Source: Paenibacillus agri (GTDB taxonomy: Bacteria > Bacillota > Bacilli > Paenibacillales > Paenibacillaceae). From it: 64,000 nt of DNA. The stretch is from assembly GCF_013359945.1 (NCBI RefSeq), contig NZ_JABWCS010000219.1, positions 248,001 to 312,000 on the forward strand, read 5' to 3'. The notes under the pieces are model-generated. The model saw nothing but the letters and a program-made list of their open reading frames with translations. It was not told where the DNA came from and ran no database searches. The position numbers and the translations under genes were made by a program. Within the stretch, counting starts at the first letter, position 1, and each line of letters starts with the position of its first letter. Below are positions 36,390 through 44,917 of this stretch, one piece after another.

Positions 36390-37073
36390 TTGGAGATTTT
36401 AAGAATGGAGAATCTATCTAAAGTGTACGGCACAGGTGAATCTGTGGTAAAGGCGCTTGACGATGTTTCTTTCTCTGTTCAAAAAGGCGAATTCGTTGCG
36501 ATTATCGGCCCGTCCGGCTCGGGGAAATCGACGCTTCTCCATATGCTGGGCGGCGTGGATCGGCCGAGTAGCGGTAAAGTTTTTGTCGAGGATACGGACC
36601 TGTATGCTTTGAACGAAACACAGCTGGCCATCTTTCGGCGCAGGCAAATCGGCTTGATCTACCAGTTCTTCAACCTGATTCCTGTCCTGACGGTGGAGGA
36701 GAATATTACGCTGCCGCTCCTGCTGGATAAGCAGAAAGTAGATAAAAAGCATCTGGATAGTCTTGTCAGTACGCTGAATTTGCAGCATCGGCTAAACCAT
36801 CTGCCGAATCAATTATCTGGTGGACAGCAGCAACGGGTCTCGATTGGCAGAGCAATTATTGGCAATCCTGCGATCATGCTGGCAGACGAGCCAACGGGGA
36901 ATTTGGATAGCAAGAATAGCAGCGAGATCGTCGAGCTTTTGAAAATGCTGAATAAAACCTATCATCAAACGCTGATCGTTATTACGCATGACGAACAAAT
37001 CGCCTTACAAGCCGATCGGATCATCTCGATTGAAGACGGAAGAATTGCCAAAGACGAGGTGATCCGGCGATGA
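36390..37073 (+). CDS. ABC transporter ATP-binding protein (MacB/LolD/BceA type)
   Basis: The 227-residue ATPase has Walker A GPSGSGKST (near 41), Q-loop YQFFNLIP, signature LSGGQQQR and Walker B IMLADEPTGNLDS, the last form typical of the MacB/LolD family. AAAGGAGGGATACCT directly before TTG 36390 supports that TTG start. Its stop overlaps the permease start (ATGA), so the two proteins are made together. It is inferred to power a mechanotransmission-type antibiotic detoxification or export permease. Confidence 0.93.
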   Translation: MEILRMENLSKVYGTGESVVKALDDVSFSVQKGEFVAIIGPSGSGKSTLLHMLGGVDRPSSGKVFVEDTDLYALNETQLAIFRRRQIGLIYQFFNLIPVLTVEENITLPLLLDKQKVDKKHLDSLVSTLNLQHRLNHLPNQLSGGQQQRVSIGRAIIGNPAIMLADEPTGNLDSKNSSEIVELLKMLNKTYHQTLIVITHDEQIALQADRIISIEDGRIAKDEVIRR

Positions 37074-39661
37074 ATATTGTCAATACGCTCACCCTCCGGC
37101 ATTTGAAGCAAAACAAGCGAAGAACGCTCGTAACCATCATCGGCGTAATCATTTCGGTGGCCATGGTGACAGCGGTTTCAACATTTGTTTTTTCCTTTTC
37201 CAATTTAATGATTAGGCAAACCATTGCGGAAAGAGGGGAGTGGCATGTCCAATATCAAGATGTAACCAAAGAACAACTCGCGGCGATACGCGCCGATGAT
37301 GCAACCAAAACGGTTGCGGTCACAAAAGATCTTGGATATGCCTTATTAGAAAGCGGGCAGGATCCCAATAAGCCGTATTTGATCATCAAGGAATATGATG
37401 CACAAGCTTTCACGCAACTTCCAATTGGATTAAGCAAAGGGCGTCTGCCGAAAAGTGACAAGGAAGTCGTTATTTCCGAAGCTGTTGCAACGAATGCTAA
37501 AGTGAAATACGAAATTGGCGATCACTTGACCCTTCGCGTTGGCGAACGATTTCAGCAAGGGGGCGATCATCCCCTGAATGATAGAGATCCGCTTCGTAGG
37601 GTCAACGATACTTTGGCCGAAACGCTACAGCATATGAAAACAAAGGATTATACGGTGGTGGGGTTCATCAAACGTCCCGTGTGGGAAACGGCTTGGGCTC
37701 CAGGATATACAGTTATTAGCTATCTCGATGACAAGCTTATCGGGGCAAACGATGGAGTCAATGCGGCCGTAGTCCTTCAGAAAATTAATCCGAACTTGTT
37801 CACGCATGCGGAGAACTTGGCTGAAAGAAACCACATCAAGAGGGTCCAATTTAATAACGATTTACTTCATTATTATGGCTTGTCCAAAAATAAAGCCTCA
37901 TACAGCACCATATACTCCTTATCGGTGATTCTGATAGCCGTTATTATGATCGGCTCGGTTTCACTCATCTATAATGCTTTCGCAATATCCGTTTCGGAAC
38001 GTTCCCGCCATTTAGGGATGCTCGCAAGCGTAGGGGCTACGAAAAGGCAGAAGAGAAACTCTGTGCTTTTTGAAGGGGTCGTCATTGGTGCGATCAGCAT
38101 TCCCATTGGAATTTTATGCGGTCTTGCCGGGATGGGAATTATCTTTTGGTTCATGAATGCCATGATTCAAGGCGCGTTATGGACCACTGAAAAGCTGACG
38201 CTCATCGTCACGCCGTTAACGCTTTTGATCATCTGTGTTGTCTCGATACTGACGATTTTCATTTCGACGTATTTCCCGGCAATCAAAGCATCCAAAGTAT
38301 CCGCCATGGACGCCATTCGTCAAACAAGCGACTTAAAGCTCACAGTCAAAGCCGTGAAAACATCGAAATTCATTCGCAAGCTCTTCGGCATCGAAGCGGA
38401 AATCGGATTGAAAAACCTAAAACGGAACAAACGAAGATATCATGCCATCGTATTTTCGCTCGTGATCAGCATTGTTTTGTTTTTGACAGTATCCTTTTTT
38501 ACTGCCGGGGTGAAACAATCCCTGAATATATCGCAAGAAGGCGTCAATTTCGATATTGGCGTATCGTATAGCAATGGAAAAAGAATAGACGATTCCTTGG
38601 TACAAGACATTGCATCCCTGGATGGAGTAACGGAATACAACGTGATGCATGATTTGTATAAGAACGCTTGGATTGATGAAGCGATCATCGCCGATGAACT
38701 GCAAGAGAAGGTTAAGAAAGATAAGAGTTTGCTGCAAGACGGAAAATATCCTTACGATATTAAGATCCACGCCTTGAATCATTTCAGTCTGCAAGCCTAT
38801 GCCAAAGCGGTCGGCGTAGATTACGAACGGCTCACAGACCCGGAGCATCCTGCCGCGATCGTGAGGGATACGATCCATTACAATGATATGGACACAGGAA
38901 AATATGTGCAGACGAAGGCCATATATGCGAAGGTCGGTCAAGTCATCGAATTAACGAATATCTATGAAGCAAATGTGAGAGAAACGGAGATAAAGAAAGT
39001 AGTCATTGCCGCATTGACGGATCAAGCACCTATGGGGATGAACGCGATAGGTATAGGCGGGTTAGATATTATCGTTTCGGAACGGATCTTGAATACATTG
39101 GCAGTCGACGAGGACCTTATTAACGTTCATACATCCCTCTATTTGAAAAGTACGGAACCGATGAAAACGCAGCGGGAAATCGAAGAGATGCATGAAACCA
39201 ATCTGAATGTCAGTAATTTATATCAATCCAGAAAAAGCGAAGAGCAACAAATTCTTTTGATGTCCGTTTTTTCTTATGGTTTTATCGTATTAATCTCAGC
39301 GATTTCCATTGCGAATATTTTTAATACGATCTCCACGGGGATATTCCTGAGAAAACGAGAATTTGCGATGCTTAAATCCGTTGGCATGACGCCAAAAAGC
39401 TTTGCGAAAATGATGAACTATGAAAGTGTTTTTTACGGGATCAAGTCGCTGCTCTTCGGGCTGCCCGCCAGCTTCGTCGTGATGTATGTAATCTATAGGG
39501 CATTTGCGAATAAATTCAGCTACGGGTTCACCCTACCATGGATAAGCATTGTGTCTGTCATTGTCGCCGTATTTGTCATTGTCGGTTCCGCCATGTTATA
39601 TTCCAGCGCAAAAGTGAGGAAGGAAAATATTATTGATGCGTTAAAGCAAGAGAATATATGA
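37070..39661 (+). CDS. large FtsX/MacB-type ABC transporter permease
   Basis: The 863-residue membrane protein has an N-terminal helix with the juxtamembrane LRHLKQNKRRTLVTIIG, an extracytoplasmic domain of about 230 residues, three helices with the FtsX signature (LGMLASVGATKRQKR), a second N-terminal-like helix after LKNLKRNKRRYHAIV, another outer domain of about 250 residues, and a final three-helix FtsX block (FAMLKSVGMTPKSF). Two full FtsX halves in one chain give eight helices, larger than BceB. It overlaps the ATPase gene by four bases and closes the resistance module. Confidence 0.9.
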   Translation: MNIVNTLTLRHLKQNKRRTLVTIIGVIISVAMVTAVSTFVFSFSNLMIRQTIAERGEWHVQYQDVTKEQLAAIRADDATKTVAVTKDLGYALLESGQDPNKPYLIIKEYDAQAFTQLPIGLSKGRLPKSDKEVVISEAVATNAKVKYEIGDHLTLRVGERFQQGGDHPLNDRDPLRRVNDTLAETLQHMKTKDYTVVGFIKRPVWETAWAPGYTVISYLDDKLIGANDGVNAAVVLQKINPNLFTHAENLAERNHIKRVQFNNDLLHYYGLSKNKASYSTIYSLSVILIAVIMIGSVSLIYNAFAISVSERSRHLGMLASVGATKRQKRNSVLFEGVVIGAISIPIGILCGLAGMGIIFWFMNAMIQGALWTTEKLTLIVTPLTLLIICVVSILTIFISTYFPAIKASKVSAMDAIRQTSDLKLTVKAVKTSKFIRKLFGIEAEIGLKNLKRNKRRYHAIVFSLVISIVLFLTVSFFTAGVKQSLNISQEGVNFDIGVSYSNGKRIDDSLVQDIASLDGVTEYNVMHDLYKNAWIDEAIIADELQEKVKKDKSLLQDGKYPYDIKIHALNHFSLQAYAKAVGVDYERLTDPEHPAAIVRDTIHYNDMDTGKYVQTKAIYAKVGQVIELTNIYEANVRETEIKKVVIAALTDQAPMGMNAIGIGGLDIIVSERILNTLAVDEDLINVHTSLYLKSTEPMKTQREIEEMHETNLNVSNLYQSRKSEEQQILLMSVFSYGFIVLISAISIANIFNTISTGIFLRKREFAMLKSVGMTPKSFAKMMNYESVFYGIKSLLFGLPASFVVMYVIYRAFANKFSYGFTLPWISIVSVIVAVFVIVGSAMLYSSAKVRKENIIDALKQENI

Positions 39662-39719
39662 TAGTTCACGTAGATGGGGTGGCAAATCCAATTGATTTGA
39701 CGCGTCTGGAGGTTACTCT

Positions 39720-39830
39720 ATGAAACAAACTAAATCAATCCTCTTGGAAGGTCTTCCGTCTACAGGAAAATCAACAAATTCAGGATTTCTTTTGGATCAT
39801 AAAAATGCTCCCCATACAGTAGACAGGTGA
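39720..39830 (+). pseudogene. P-loop kinase/ATPase remnant (first 36 codons)
   Basis: GGAGG precedes ATG 39720, and the frame encodes SILLEGLPSTGKSTNSGFLL, a Walker A at the very start as in AAA or nucleoside-kinase-like proteins. It ends at TGA 39828 inside a long hairpin. Such proteins are normally about 200 residues, so over 80 per cent is missing. The truncation coincides with the hairpin element at 39810-39857. Confidence 0.7.
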
Positions 39831-39857
39831 ATTATTAATACCTGTTACTGTATGGGG
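39810..39857. repeat. 18-bp inverted repeat at truncation point
   Basis: CCCCATACAGTA-(G)-ACAGGT (39810-39828) pairs with ACCTGTTACTGTATGGGG (39840-39857) across an 11-base AT-rich loop. There is no poly-T tail, so it is not a simple terminator. It may be a small mobile or REP-like hairpin. Confidence 0.75.
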
Positions 39858-39870
39858 AACACCAGTCGTA

Positions 39871-39900
39871 GAAGCTATTTTTGGGATAGCTTCTTCTTGT
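39871..39900 (+). terminator. terminator of the antibiotic-resistance-type operon
   Basis: GAAGCTAT and ATAGCTTC form an 8-bp stem with a T-rich loop, followed by TTCTTCTTGT. It lies 210 bases after the permease stop and faces the converging amidase gene. Confidence 0.6.
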
Positions 39901-39949
39901 ATGATTCCTTAAATGATAGCTGAATGATTAGAGCTGATAGATGTAATTA

Positions 39950-42900
39950 CTACTTGATTAGCTTCAATACCTTGGTCACCATTGTGGAGAATTCTGCTCT
40001 AGTGATGTTATTGGCAGGTCTGAACGTGCCGTCTGTATAACCCGTGATGATCTGGTTAGCTGTTAGTGCTGCAATATAGTTGTATGACCAGGAGTTTGCT
40101 GGAATGTCTGGGAACGAAACGGTAGTGCCGTCACTCAGTTTGAATGCTCTTACCAGCAAAGCGGCCATTTCTTCACGGCTTATCGGAGCATCTGCTTTAA
40201 ACGTACCGTTCGTGTATCCAGTCATAAGGCCAGCATGTTGTGCGGCTCCGATGAATCCAGCAGCCCAGTGGCTGGCGGTAACATCTGTAAAGCTGTTCGT
40301 CTGTGGCGTCAATCCGAGCTCGGTTGTCAGAACCTTCACGGCTTCTGCACGGGTGATGCCCAGATTAGGTCTGAAGCTGCCATCTGGATAGCCGTTGATC
40401 AGTCCTTTTTGAATCAGGAAGTCAATGCTTTCTTTTGCCCAATGTCCATTTGTATCAGTGAATGAAATGGTTACTGGTGGTTTTTCTGTCTGTGCGTCAT
40501 CTTTTCCAGTGGAGCCTTTTGGAGGCTCAGTTGGTCCAACAGGTCCGGTTGTTCCGGTAGGGCCAGGAGTGGGAGTGGGTCCAGTAGGTCCAGTAGGTCC
40601 GGTAGGTCCGCTAGGTTCAGTAGGTCCAGGGCCAGTGGGGCCAGTAGGGCTAGTAGGCTCAGTAGGCCCAGGTTCAGTAGGTTCTGTCGGTTCAGTAGGT
40701 TTCGTTCCTGGTTCGCCCGTGCCGCCCTGAGGATCAGTTGTGTCGTTCGGCAGGTAAGTTAGCTTAGGTGCAAAGCTTGTAAGCACGCGAGCTTTCGTCT
40801 GCTGCTCTAGCGCGTAGCCCATGCCGAGAATGTTGGCATCATCCCAAGCCTTGCCCACCAGTTGCATAGACAATGAGTACCCATTTGGACTAGTGCCTAC
40901 AGGTACCACAACGGTTGGTAGACCAACGTTGGATGTCAAAACACCAGTGGCTCTATCTGAGCTCAGCTGACTAGCTGCGCCGTCATTGTTGTATACGTCA
41001 CTGATGAACCCAGGATACACCACGCTGTCAACACCGCTTTGATCCATCCAGTTTGCAATGATACTCTTATAGTTGGTTCTGTAATTGATATAGGCTTGTA
41101 CTTGAGCTTCAGTCATACGTGGGCGAACTTGCAGGTTTCTTTGGTTGTACAGCAGTACAAGTGGTGAAGCGAGTAGATGATCACCGGTCTCATAAGGGAA
41201 ATCCTTGTGCAGCTCGATGTAACGTGCCCAGCCTTCGCTACCCACGTTGCCCCCGGGATTTGATCCGCCGCTAGGTGGAGAACTCATTTCGACCATTGTG
41301 GCGCCTGCTGCAATCAGATCAGCAAAATGCGCTTTAACCGCCTCGCCTGTACCATCATCTGCGTACGAAGAAACAAATGACGAAGGGATATAGCCGATAC
41401 GCTTGCCTTGTAGGGAATTAGCATTCAGCGCCTTAGTCCAATCCTCCGGTTTTAATCGATCCGCATCCTTGGTTAGGATATCTTCTGGATCAGTTCCTGT
41501 TGTAGCATTAAGCAATATAGCCAGGTCAGTCATGGTGCGAGCAATTGGGCCTGCATAATCCTGACCCCATGTCAGTGGCATAACGCCGCGCGTGCTGGAC
41601 ATGCCGTCTGTACCGCGGAATGTAGTTAAGCTTGCGCCTACGGAAGGGGCGTACAGAGAAACGCCTGTTTGTGTACCCATAGCTGCTGCGGCGAAGTCTG
41701 CTGCTATAGATACTGCTGAACCGCCACTTGAACCAAACGATGTTTTGGACGGATTAATTGCATTCCATGTCTGCATCCAACCGCTTTCGCTCATGCTGCC
41801 GCTATTGGCAAATTCCGATGTATTTGTCTTACCAATGATGATAGCGCCTGCTTCTCTTAGCTTCTGTATTTGATAAGCGTCTGATCCAGGCTGCCAGCCT
41901 TCAAGCGCTTTGGACCCGCCTGTCGTTGGCATGTCCTTCGTGTCATAGATATCCTTGACTGCAATTGGAATACCTAGCAATGGTCCTGTCTGACCATTCG
42001 CCCGAGCTGCATCTGCTGCCTTAGCCTGCTCGAGGGCTGTTTCTCCAACATGCAGGAAAGAGTGGAAGCCAAGCTGACCCAAGTCATAGGCATTAATACG
42101 ATCTAGATAGGCTTGTGTGATAGCTGCTGAGGTAGTAACACCATTCTCCATATCAGCTTGCATTTCTGCAATGGTTTTGTTCACTACATCATATTTGGAG
42201 GTTGTAACCATTGGTGGTACTGCTGGAGCTGGTGGGATAGGTAAGGTGGTAACTGTGGAGCAAGCACTAGGGTCATAGCCTGGTAGTTTAGTTAGATCCC
42301 AGTTGCTTATTGTGCACACCTGTTCTGCTGTTAGGTGGGTGAAATCGGGTTCAAGCACTAGTTGATTCATCGAATCGGCAGCTGTGGTCAACTTATTAGC
42401 GTCCGTATCGCCTACTACTACATATCTAGCAAGTGACTTGGTTTGATTAGGCTCGAGGGATAGGCTATGAATGAAGCCGTAAAAGTTGGAATCATTGCCC
42501 GAAGCGGCCATTGGCGTTGTGAATGGATTTTTTTGTTGGTTACCAGTCCCCTTAAGAGCACCTTCGAAGGGACCTGGGGTACCAAGAACAATACCAATCG
42601 GTCGGTCTGCAGGTCTGGCGTTATCTACTAGCACCCATGAGTCTTCATTGTTGATGATGGTGTCACCACTGGACGTCTGTTGAATGGAGGCGTGGTATGG
42701 ACCTGTTCCATAGCCTAGTGATCCACCAAATGATACATCAACTGTCACCGGCGAAGAGGTTGTATTGGTGAACGTATCGAAGAAACGAGTTCTGTTATTT
42801 GTGCTATCAAAGTAGACATCTCGTGTAACGTGTACATCGCCGAGATTAACCGAGCGAGTGCTAACAAATGTATCTGTGCCATCGTATACCAGTCCAAAGT

Positions 42901-43249
42901 CACGCATCATTTGGCCATTCATGCGAGGTTCTGGCTGGGTTGATACTTGTACGAAAATATTACCGAAGCCTTGCATCGGTGTAGAAGTCGCACTGCGAAC
43001 ACTACCTGTATCAAGGTTTGGTGCGAAGGAATCGTGGAAATCCCATCTTGTGCCGCTATCCGCTGTAAGTCTCGTTAGTGCATGCGCGCTATTAATAGGT
43101 AGCAGGCCGGTGATAGCGATGGATAGTGAAAGTGAAGCTGCAAAAATAGATTTCTTACTCAAACGGTGGCTTGCTGTTGGGGAGGCTTTGATGTGGTCTC
43201 TGTGCGCTTGATTTCTTGTCTCTCTCTGTTTGTTCTTGGATTTAATCAA
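39950..43249 (-). CDS. SLH-anchored secreted amidase (amidase signature family)
   Basis: The 1099-residue protein starts at TTG 43249, with AAGGGAG upstream. A basic N-terminus and hydrophobic IFAASLSLSIAITGLLPI form a signal peptide ending near AHA (57). A beta-rich domain (about 60-340) precedes an amidase-signature domain (about 350-850) with catalytic Lys in GIPIAVKDIYDT, cis-Ser in SFGSSGGSAV and the nucleophile region GTQTGVSLYAPS (usually GGSIR-like). A collagen-like Gly-Pro-Thr linker and three SLH domains (FTDTNGHW, FTDVTASHW, FPDIPANSW) follow. It likely hydrolyses amides at the cell surface; substrate unknown. Confidence 0.88.
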   Translation of the reverse strand: MIKSKNKQRETRNQAHRDHIKASPTASHRLSKKSIFAASLSLSIAITGLLPINSAHALTRLTADSGTRWDFHDSFAPNLDTGSVRSATSTPMQGFGNIFVQVSTQPEPRMNGQMMRDFGLVYDGTDTFVSTRSVNLGDVHVTRDVYFDSTNNRTRFFDTFTNTTSSPVTVDVSFGGSLGYGTGPYHASIQQTSSGDTIINNEDSWVLVDNARPADRPIGIVLGTPGPFEGALKGTGNQQKNPFTTPMAASGNDSNFYGFIHSLSLEPNQTKSLARYVVVGDTDANKLTTAADSMNQLVLEPDFTHLTAEQVCTISNWDLTKLPGYDPSACSTVTTLPIPPAPAVPPMVTTSKYDVVNKTIAEMQADMENGVTTSAAITQAYLDRINAYDLGQLGFHSFLHVGETALEQAKAADAARANGQTGPLLGIPIAVKDIYDTKDMPTTGGSKALEGWQPGSDAYQIQKLREAGAIIIGKTNTSEFANSGSMSESGWMQTWNAINPSKTSFGSSGGSAVSIAADFAAAAMGTQTGVSLYAPSVGASLTTFRGTDGMSSTRGVMPLTWGQDYAGPIARTMTDLAILLNATTGTDPEDILTKDADRLKPEDWTKALNANSLQGKRIGYIPSSFVSSYADDGTGEAVKAHFADLIAAGATMVEMSSPPSGGSNPGGNVGSEGWARYIELHKDFPYETGDHLLASPLVLLYNQRNLQVRPRMTEAQVQAYINYRTNYKSIIANWMDQSGVDSVVYPGFISDVYNNDGAASQLSSDRATGVLTSNVGLPTVVVPVGTSPNGYSLSMQLVGKAWDDANILGMGYALEQQTKARVLTSFAPKLTYLPNDTTDPQGGTGEPGTKPTEPTEPTEPGPTEPTSPTGPTGPGPTEPSGPTGPTGPTGPTPTPGPTGTTGPVGPTEPPKGSTGKDDAQTEKPPVTISFTDTNGHWAKESIDFLIQKGLINGYPDGSFRPNLGITRAEAVKVLTTELGLTPQTNSFTDVTASHWAAGFIGAAQHAGLMTGYTNGTFKADAPISREEMAALLVRAFKLSDGTTVSFPDIPANSWSYNYIAALTANQIITGYTDGTFRPANNITRAEFSTMVTKVLKLIK

Positions 43250-43589
43250 TATGTATCATCTCCCTTATGTAATCTAGTGGAATTCTAGCATCGTGTAAAA
43301 TGTTAAGTCAAGTATAATATCATATCGAGTTATATAAAATGACACTAATAATTGCTTTGTAGAGGGTTTTCATAGTGTTTTATTGCTAAAAAAACTTTTC
43401 AAATGAATTAACGGAATTTCTCTTGTGTCATTTAGCTTTTTGACGATGAAATCTTATTTTATTGATATATTTATGGATTATATGTTATATAATCTAACAT
43501 ATAATTTGGGAAGCATTATTGACTAAGTTTTCATTTGGTTAATGACAAGTAAGCTGATGTCACCTTTCCGAATGAATTAAAACATAAAT
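43250..43589. other. AT-rich intergenic region with a 29-bp palindrome
   Basis: No supported gene. This is the promoter region of the amidase gene. A perfect inverted repeat ATTATATGTTA-7-TAACATATAAT lies at 43477-43505 and may be an operator for a dimeric regulator. It is about 230 bases upstream of the amidase start. Confidence 0.55.
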
Positions 43590-43633
43590 AGGCTAAGATA
43601 GATCAGTGATGATCATTATCTTAGCCTGTTTAT
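43590..43633 (-). terminator. terminator of the HAD remnant
   Basis: AGGCTAAGATA pairs with TATCTTAGCCT, with a further GATCA/TGATC stem in the loop. The minus-strand tail is T-rich. It ends the leftward gene remnants at 43647-44083. Confidence 0.75.
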
Positions 43634-43646
43634 ATGGGTTCACCGT

Positions 43647-43859
43647 TTAATTTCTAAGTGTTGGAATTAGGCGATGATGATTGATTAACAAGTTTAATCC
43701 GTCGATTATATCTGTCACGGTTATATCGCTAGACATTAACGTTACCATTGCGCAGCCTTCTTTTCCAATGACTGCAATGGAGAGATCTGCTTCTCGAAAC
43801 ATTAGCTCATCATTCACACCGTTGCCCATAACAGCAACACCTCTTCTAATCTTTTCACT
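43647..43859 (-). pseudogene. HAD-family/P-type-ATPase-like phosphatase, C-terminal remnant
   Basis: After a stop at 43862, the frame encodes KIRRGVAVMGNGVNDELMF, then ADLSIAVIGKEGCA and DIIDGLNLLINHHRL, the final part of HAD phosphatases (motif IV as GNGVND with metal-binding Asp). Motifs I-III are missing. The sequence overlaps the 3' part of the DUF3888 remnant in another frame, showing that two genes have been joined by deletion. Confidence 0.75.
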
Positions 43860-44083
43860 TCAACCACTTTATCAACCATGAACTGTCTTTCATCGTTGTA
43901 TTGGGCAAGGACTGTCCCGATTGGTTTGAATAAAGTAGAGACGAACGCGTCCTTCACTACGTCACAAGGCAACTGAGCACTTTCTTGAGGTCTATTTATT
44001 GATCCTGATGCAAGCACTTCTGCCGGAATAAATGTAGTAAGGAAGAAAGCGAGAAGAACAGTTACCCATCTTTTCTGTAGCAT
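43814..44083 (-). pseudogene. DUF3888-like secreted protein, 3' truncated and fused to the HAD remnant
   Basis: AAAGGAGG sits 6 bases before ATG 44083. A signal peptide (KRWVTVLLAFFLTTFIPAEVLA) is followed by DVVKDAFVSTLFKPIGTVL and DERQFMVDKVVEVKRL, in the style of DUF3888 proteins. From about 43865 on, the reading is the HAD gene in a wrong frame (EEVLLLWATV), so the last beta strands of DUF3888 are lost. The 89-residue product may still be made and secreted. Confidence 0.68.
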
Positions 44084-44263
44084 GTTATACCTCCTTTTAC
44101 AGAGTTATTCTGCTCTCGTGCTCTTAGGATCATCCAAATCTGCTGGGCATGATATTTTTGCGCATGAACTGAAACTGTAGTGTTAAAGAATTGATTGCTA
44201 CAAATTCATAAATATTGTGAATTCCATGAGTGAGGACAAGTGATGAAATGGGGGAGTTAAAAC

Positions 44264-44757
44264 ATGAGTATTGAATTCAAAAAAGAGATGGGTATGACAA
44301 AATACAGCTTCAAGAAGCGGTCAATAGAATCACTCAAAATGAGGTGGGGAAAATCATTGTATCCACAAATGTTTATTACTGCTGTATGCAGGTAGGAATA
44401 GTACTGCCAATCCGATATCCGAATCGTACGTTTCGATTAGCAGGGGTTGGTGCATGGCTGGATTGGGCCCAGCTGCCTGAAACGGGATTTTTCTATCAAG
44501 ATAAACAAGATGGATTTATACCAGAGCGTGGTGATATTGTCGTGTACGAAAAGCTTTTGTCCGATAATTCTCACGATCATATTGGAATTATTTTGGCATG
44601 TCATGACAACAAAATCTTGGTTGCAGAAGGTAACAAAGACAATAAAAACTATTCCAGTGTTCTATACAGGGATAGAGGTCATTGTATTCTGGGATACATC
44701 CGTATAGACAACGGTTATCATTATAATTTTACAGGAGAGTATGCGCCTATCCGTTGA
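44264..44757 (+). pseudogene. CHAP-like (NlpC/P60-type) amidase domain protein with frameshift
   Basis: GGGGGAG 7 bases before ATG 44264 clearly marks the start, MSIEFKKEMG. That frame is soon closed, while a frame one base over (from about 44293) gives DKIQLQEAVNRITQNEVG and VYYCCMQVGIVLPI, then ERGDIVVYEKLL, DHIGIILACHDNKILVAEGN and CILGYIRI, the Cys/His pattern of CHAP-like peptidases. A one-base change near codon 10 therefore disrupts it. Translation from GTG 44344 would give 137 residues. Activity is doubtful. Confidence 0.68.
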
Positions 44758-44807
44758 TTTATAATAAATACTTAGTTTGAATTTCATAGCTTATAAATAA
44801 CGAGAGG

Positions 44808-44870
44808 GCCTGCCGCGGCGATTTTCCTTCGGTTGGTTTTAGCAAAGCTGAAGCTGAAATAAGGAACATG
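44808..44870 (-). repeat. degenerate copy of the 3' end of the AraC gene at 45925
   Basis: The minus strand reads HVPYFSFSFAK, matching HVPYFSSSFAK near the end of the AraC gene 1.1 kb away, then diverges by a frameshift. About 60 bases are shared, including CTGCCGCGGCGA-like sequence. This suggests duplication or a former second AraC gene. Confidence 0.6.
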
Positions 44871-44887
44871 ATGACCCATCATGTTCC
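44863..44887 (-). terminator. perfect 11-bp hairpin after the SDR gene
   Basis: GGAACATGATG and CATCATGTTCC flank a 3-base loop. On the minus strand TTATTTC follows, so it may terminate the SDR transcript. Confidence 0.5.
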
Positions 44888-44917
44888 ATAACTTTCCACT
44901 ACGATTGCAAGACAAGC

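Noticed and set aside
40425..40730. Plus-strand frame rich in Gly-Pro-Val over the amidase linker
   Set aside because: It is antisense to the Gly-Pro-Thr linker and lacks a ribosome site.
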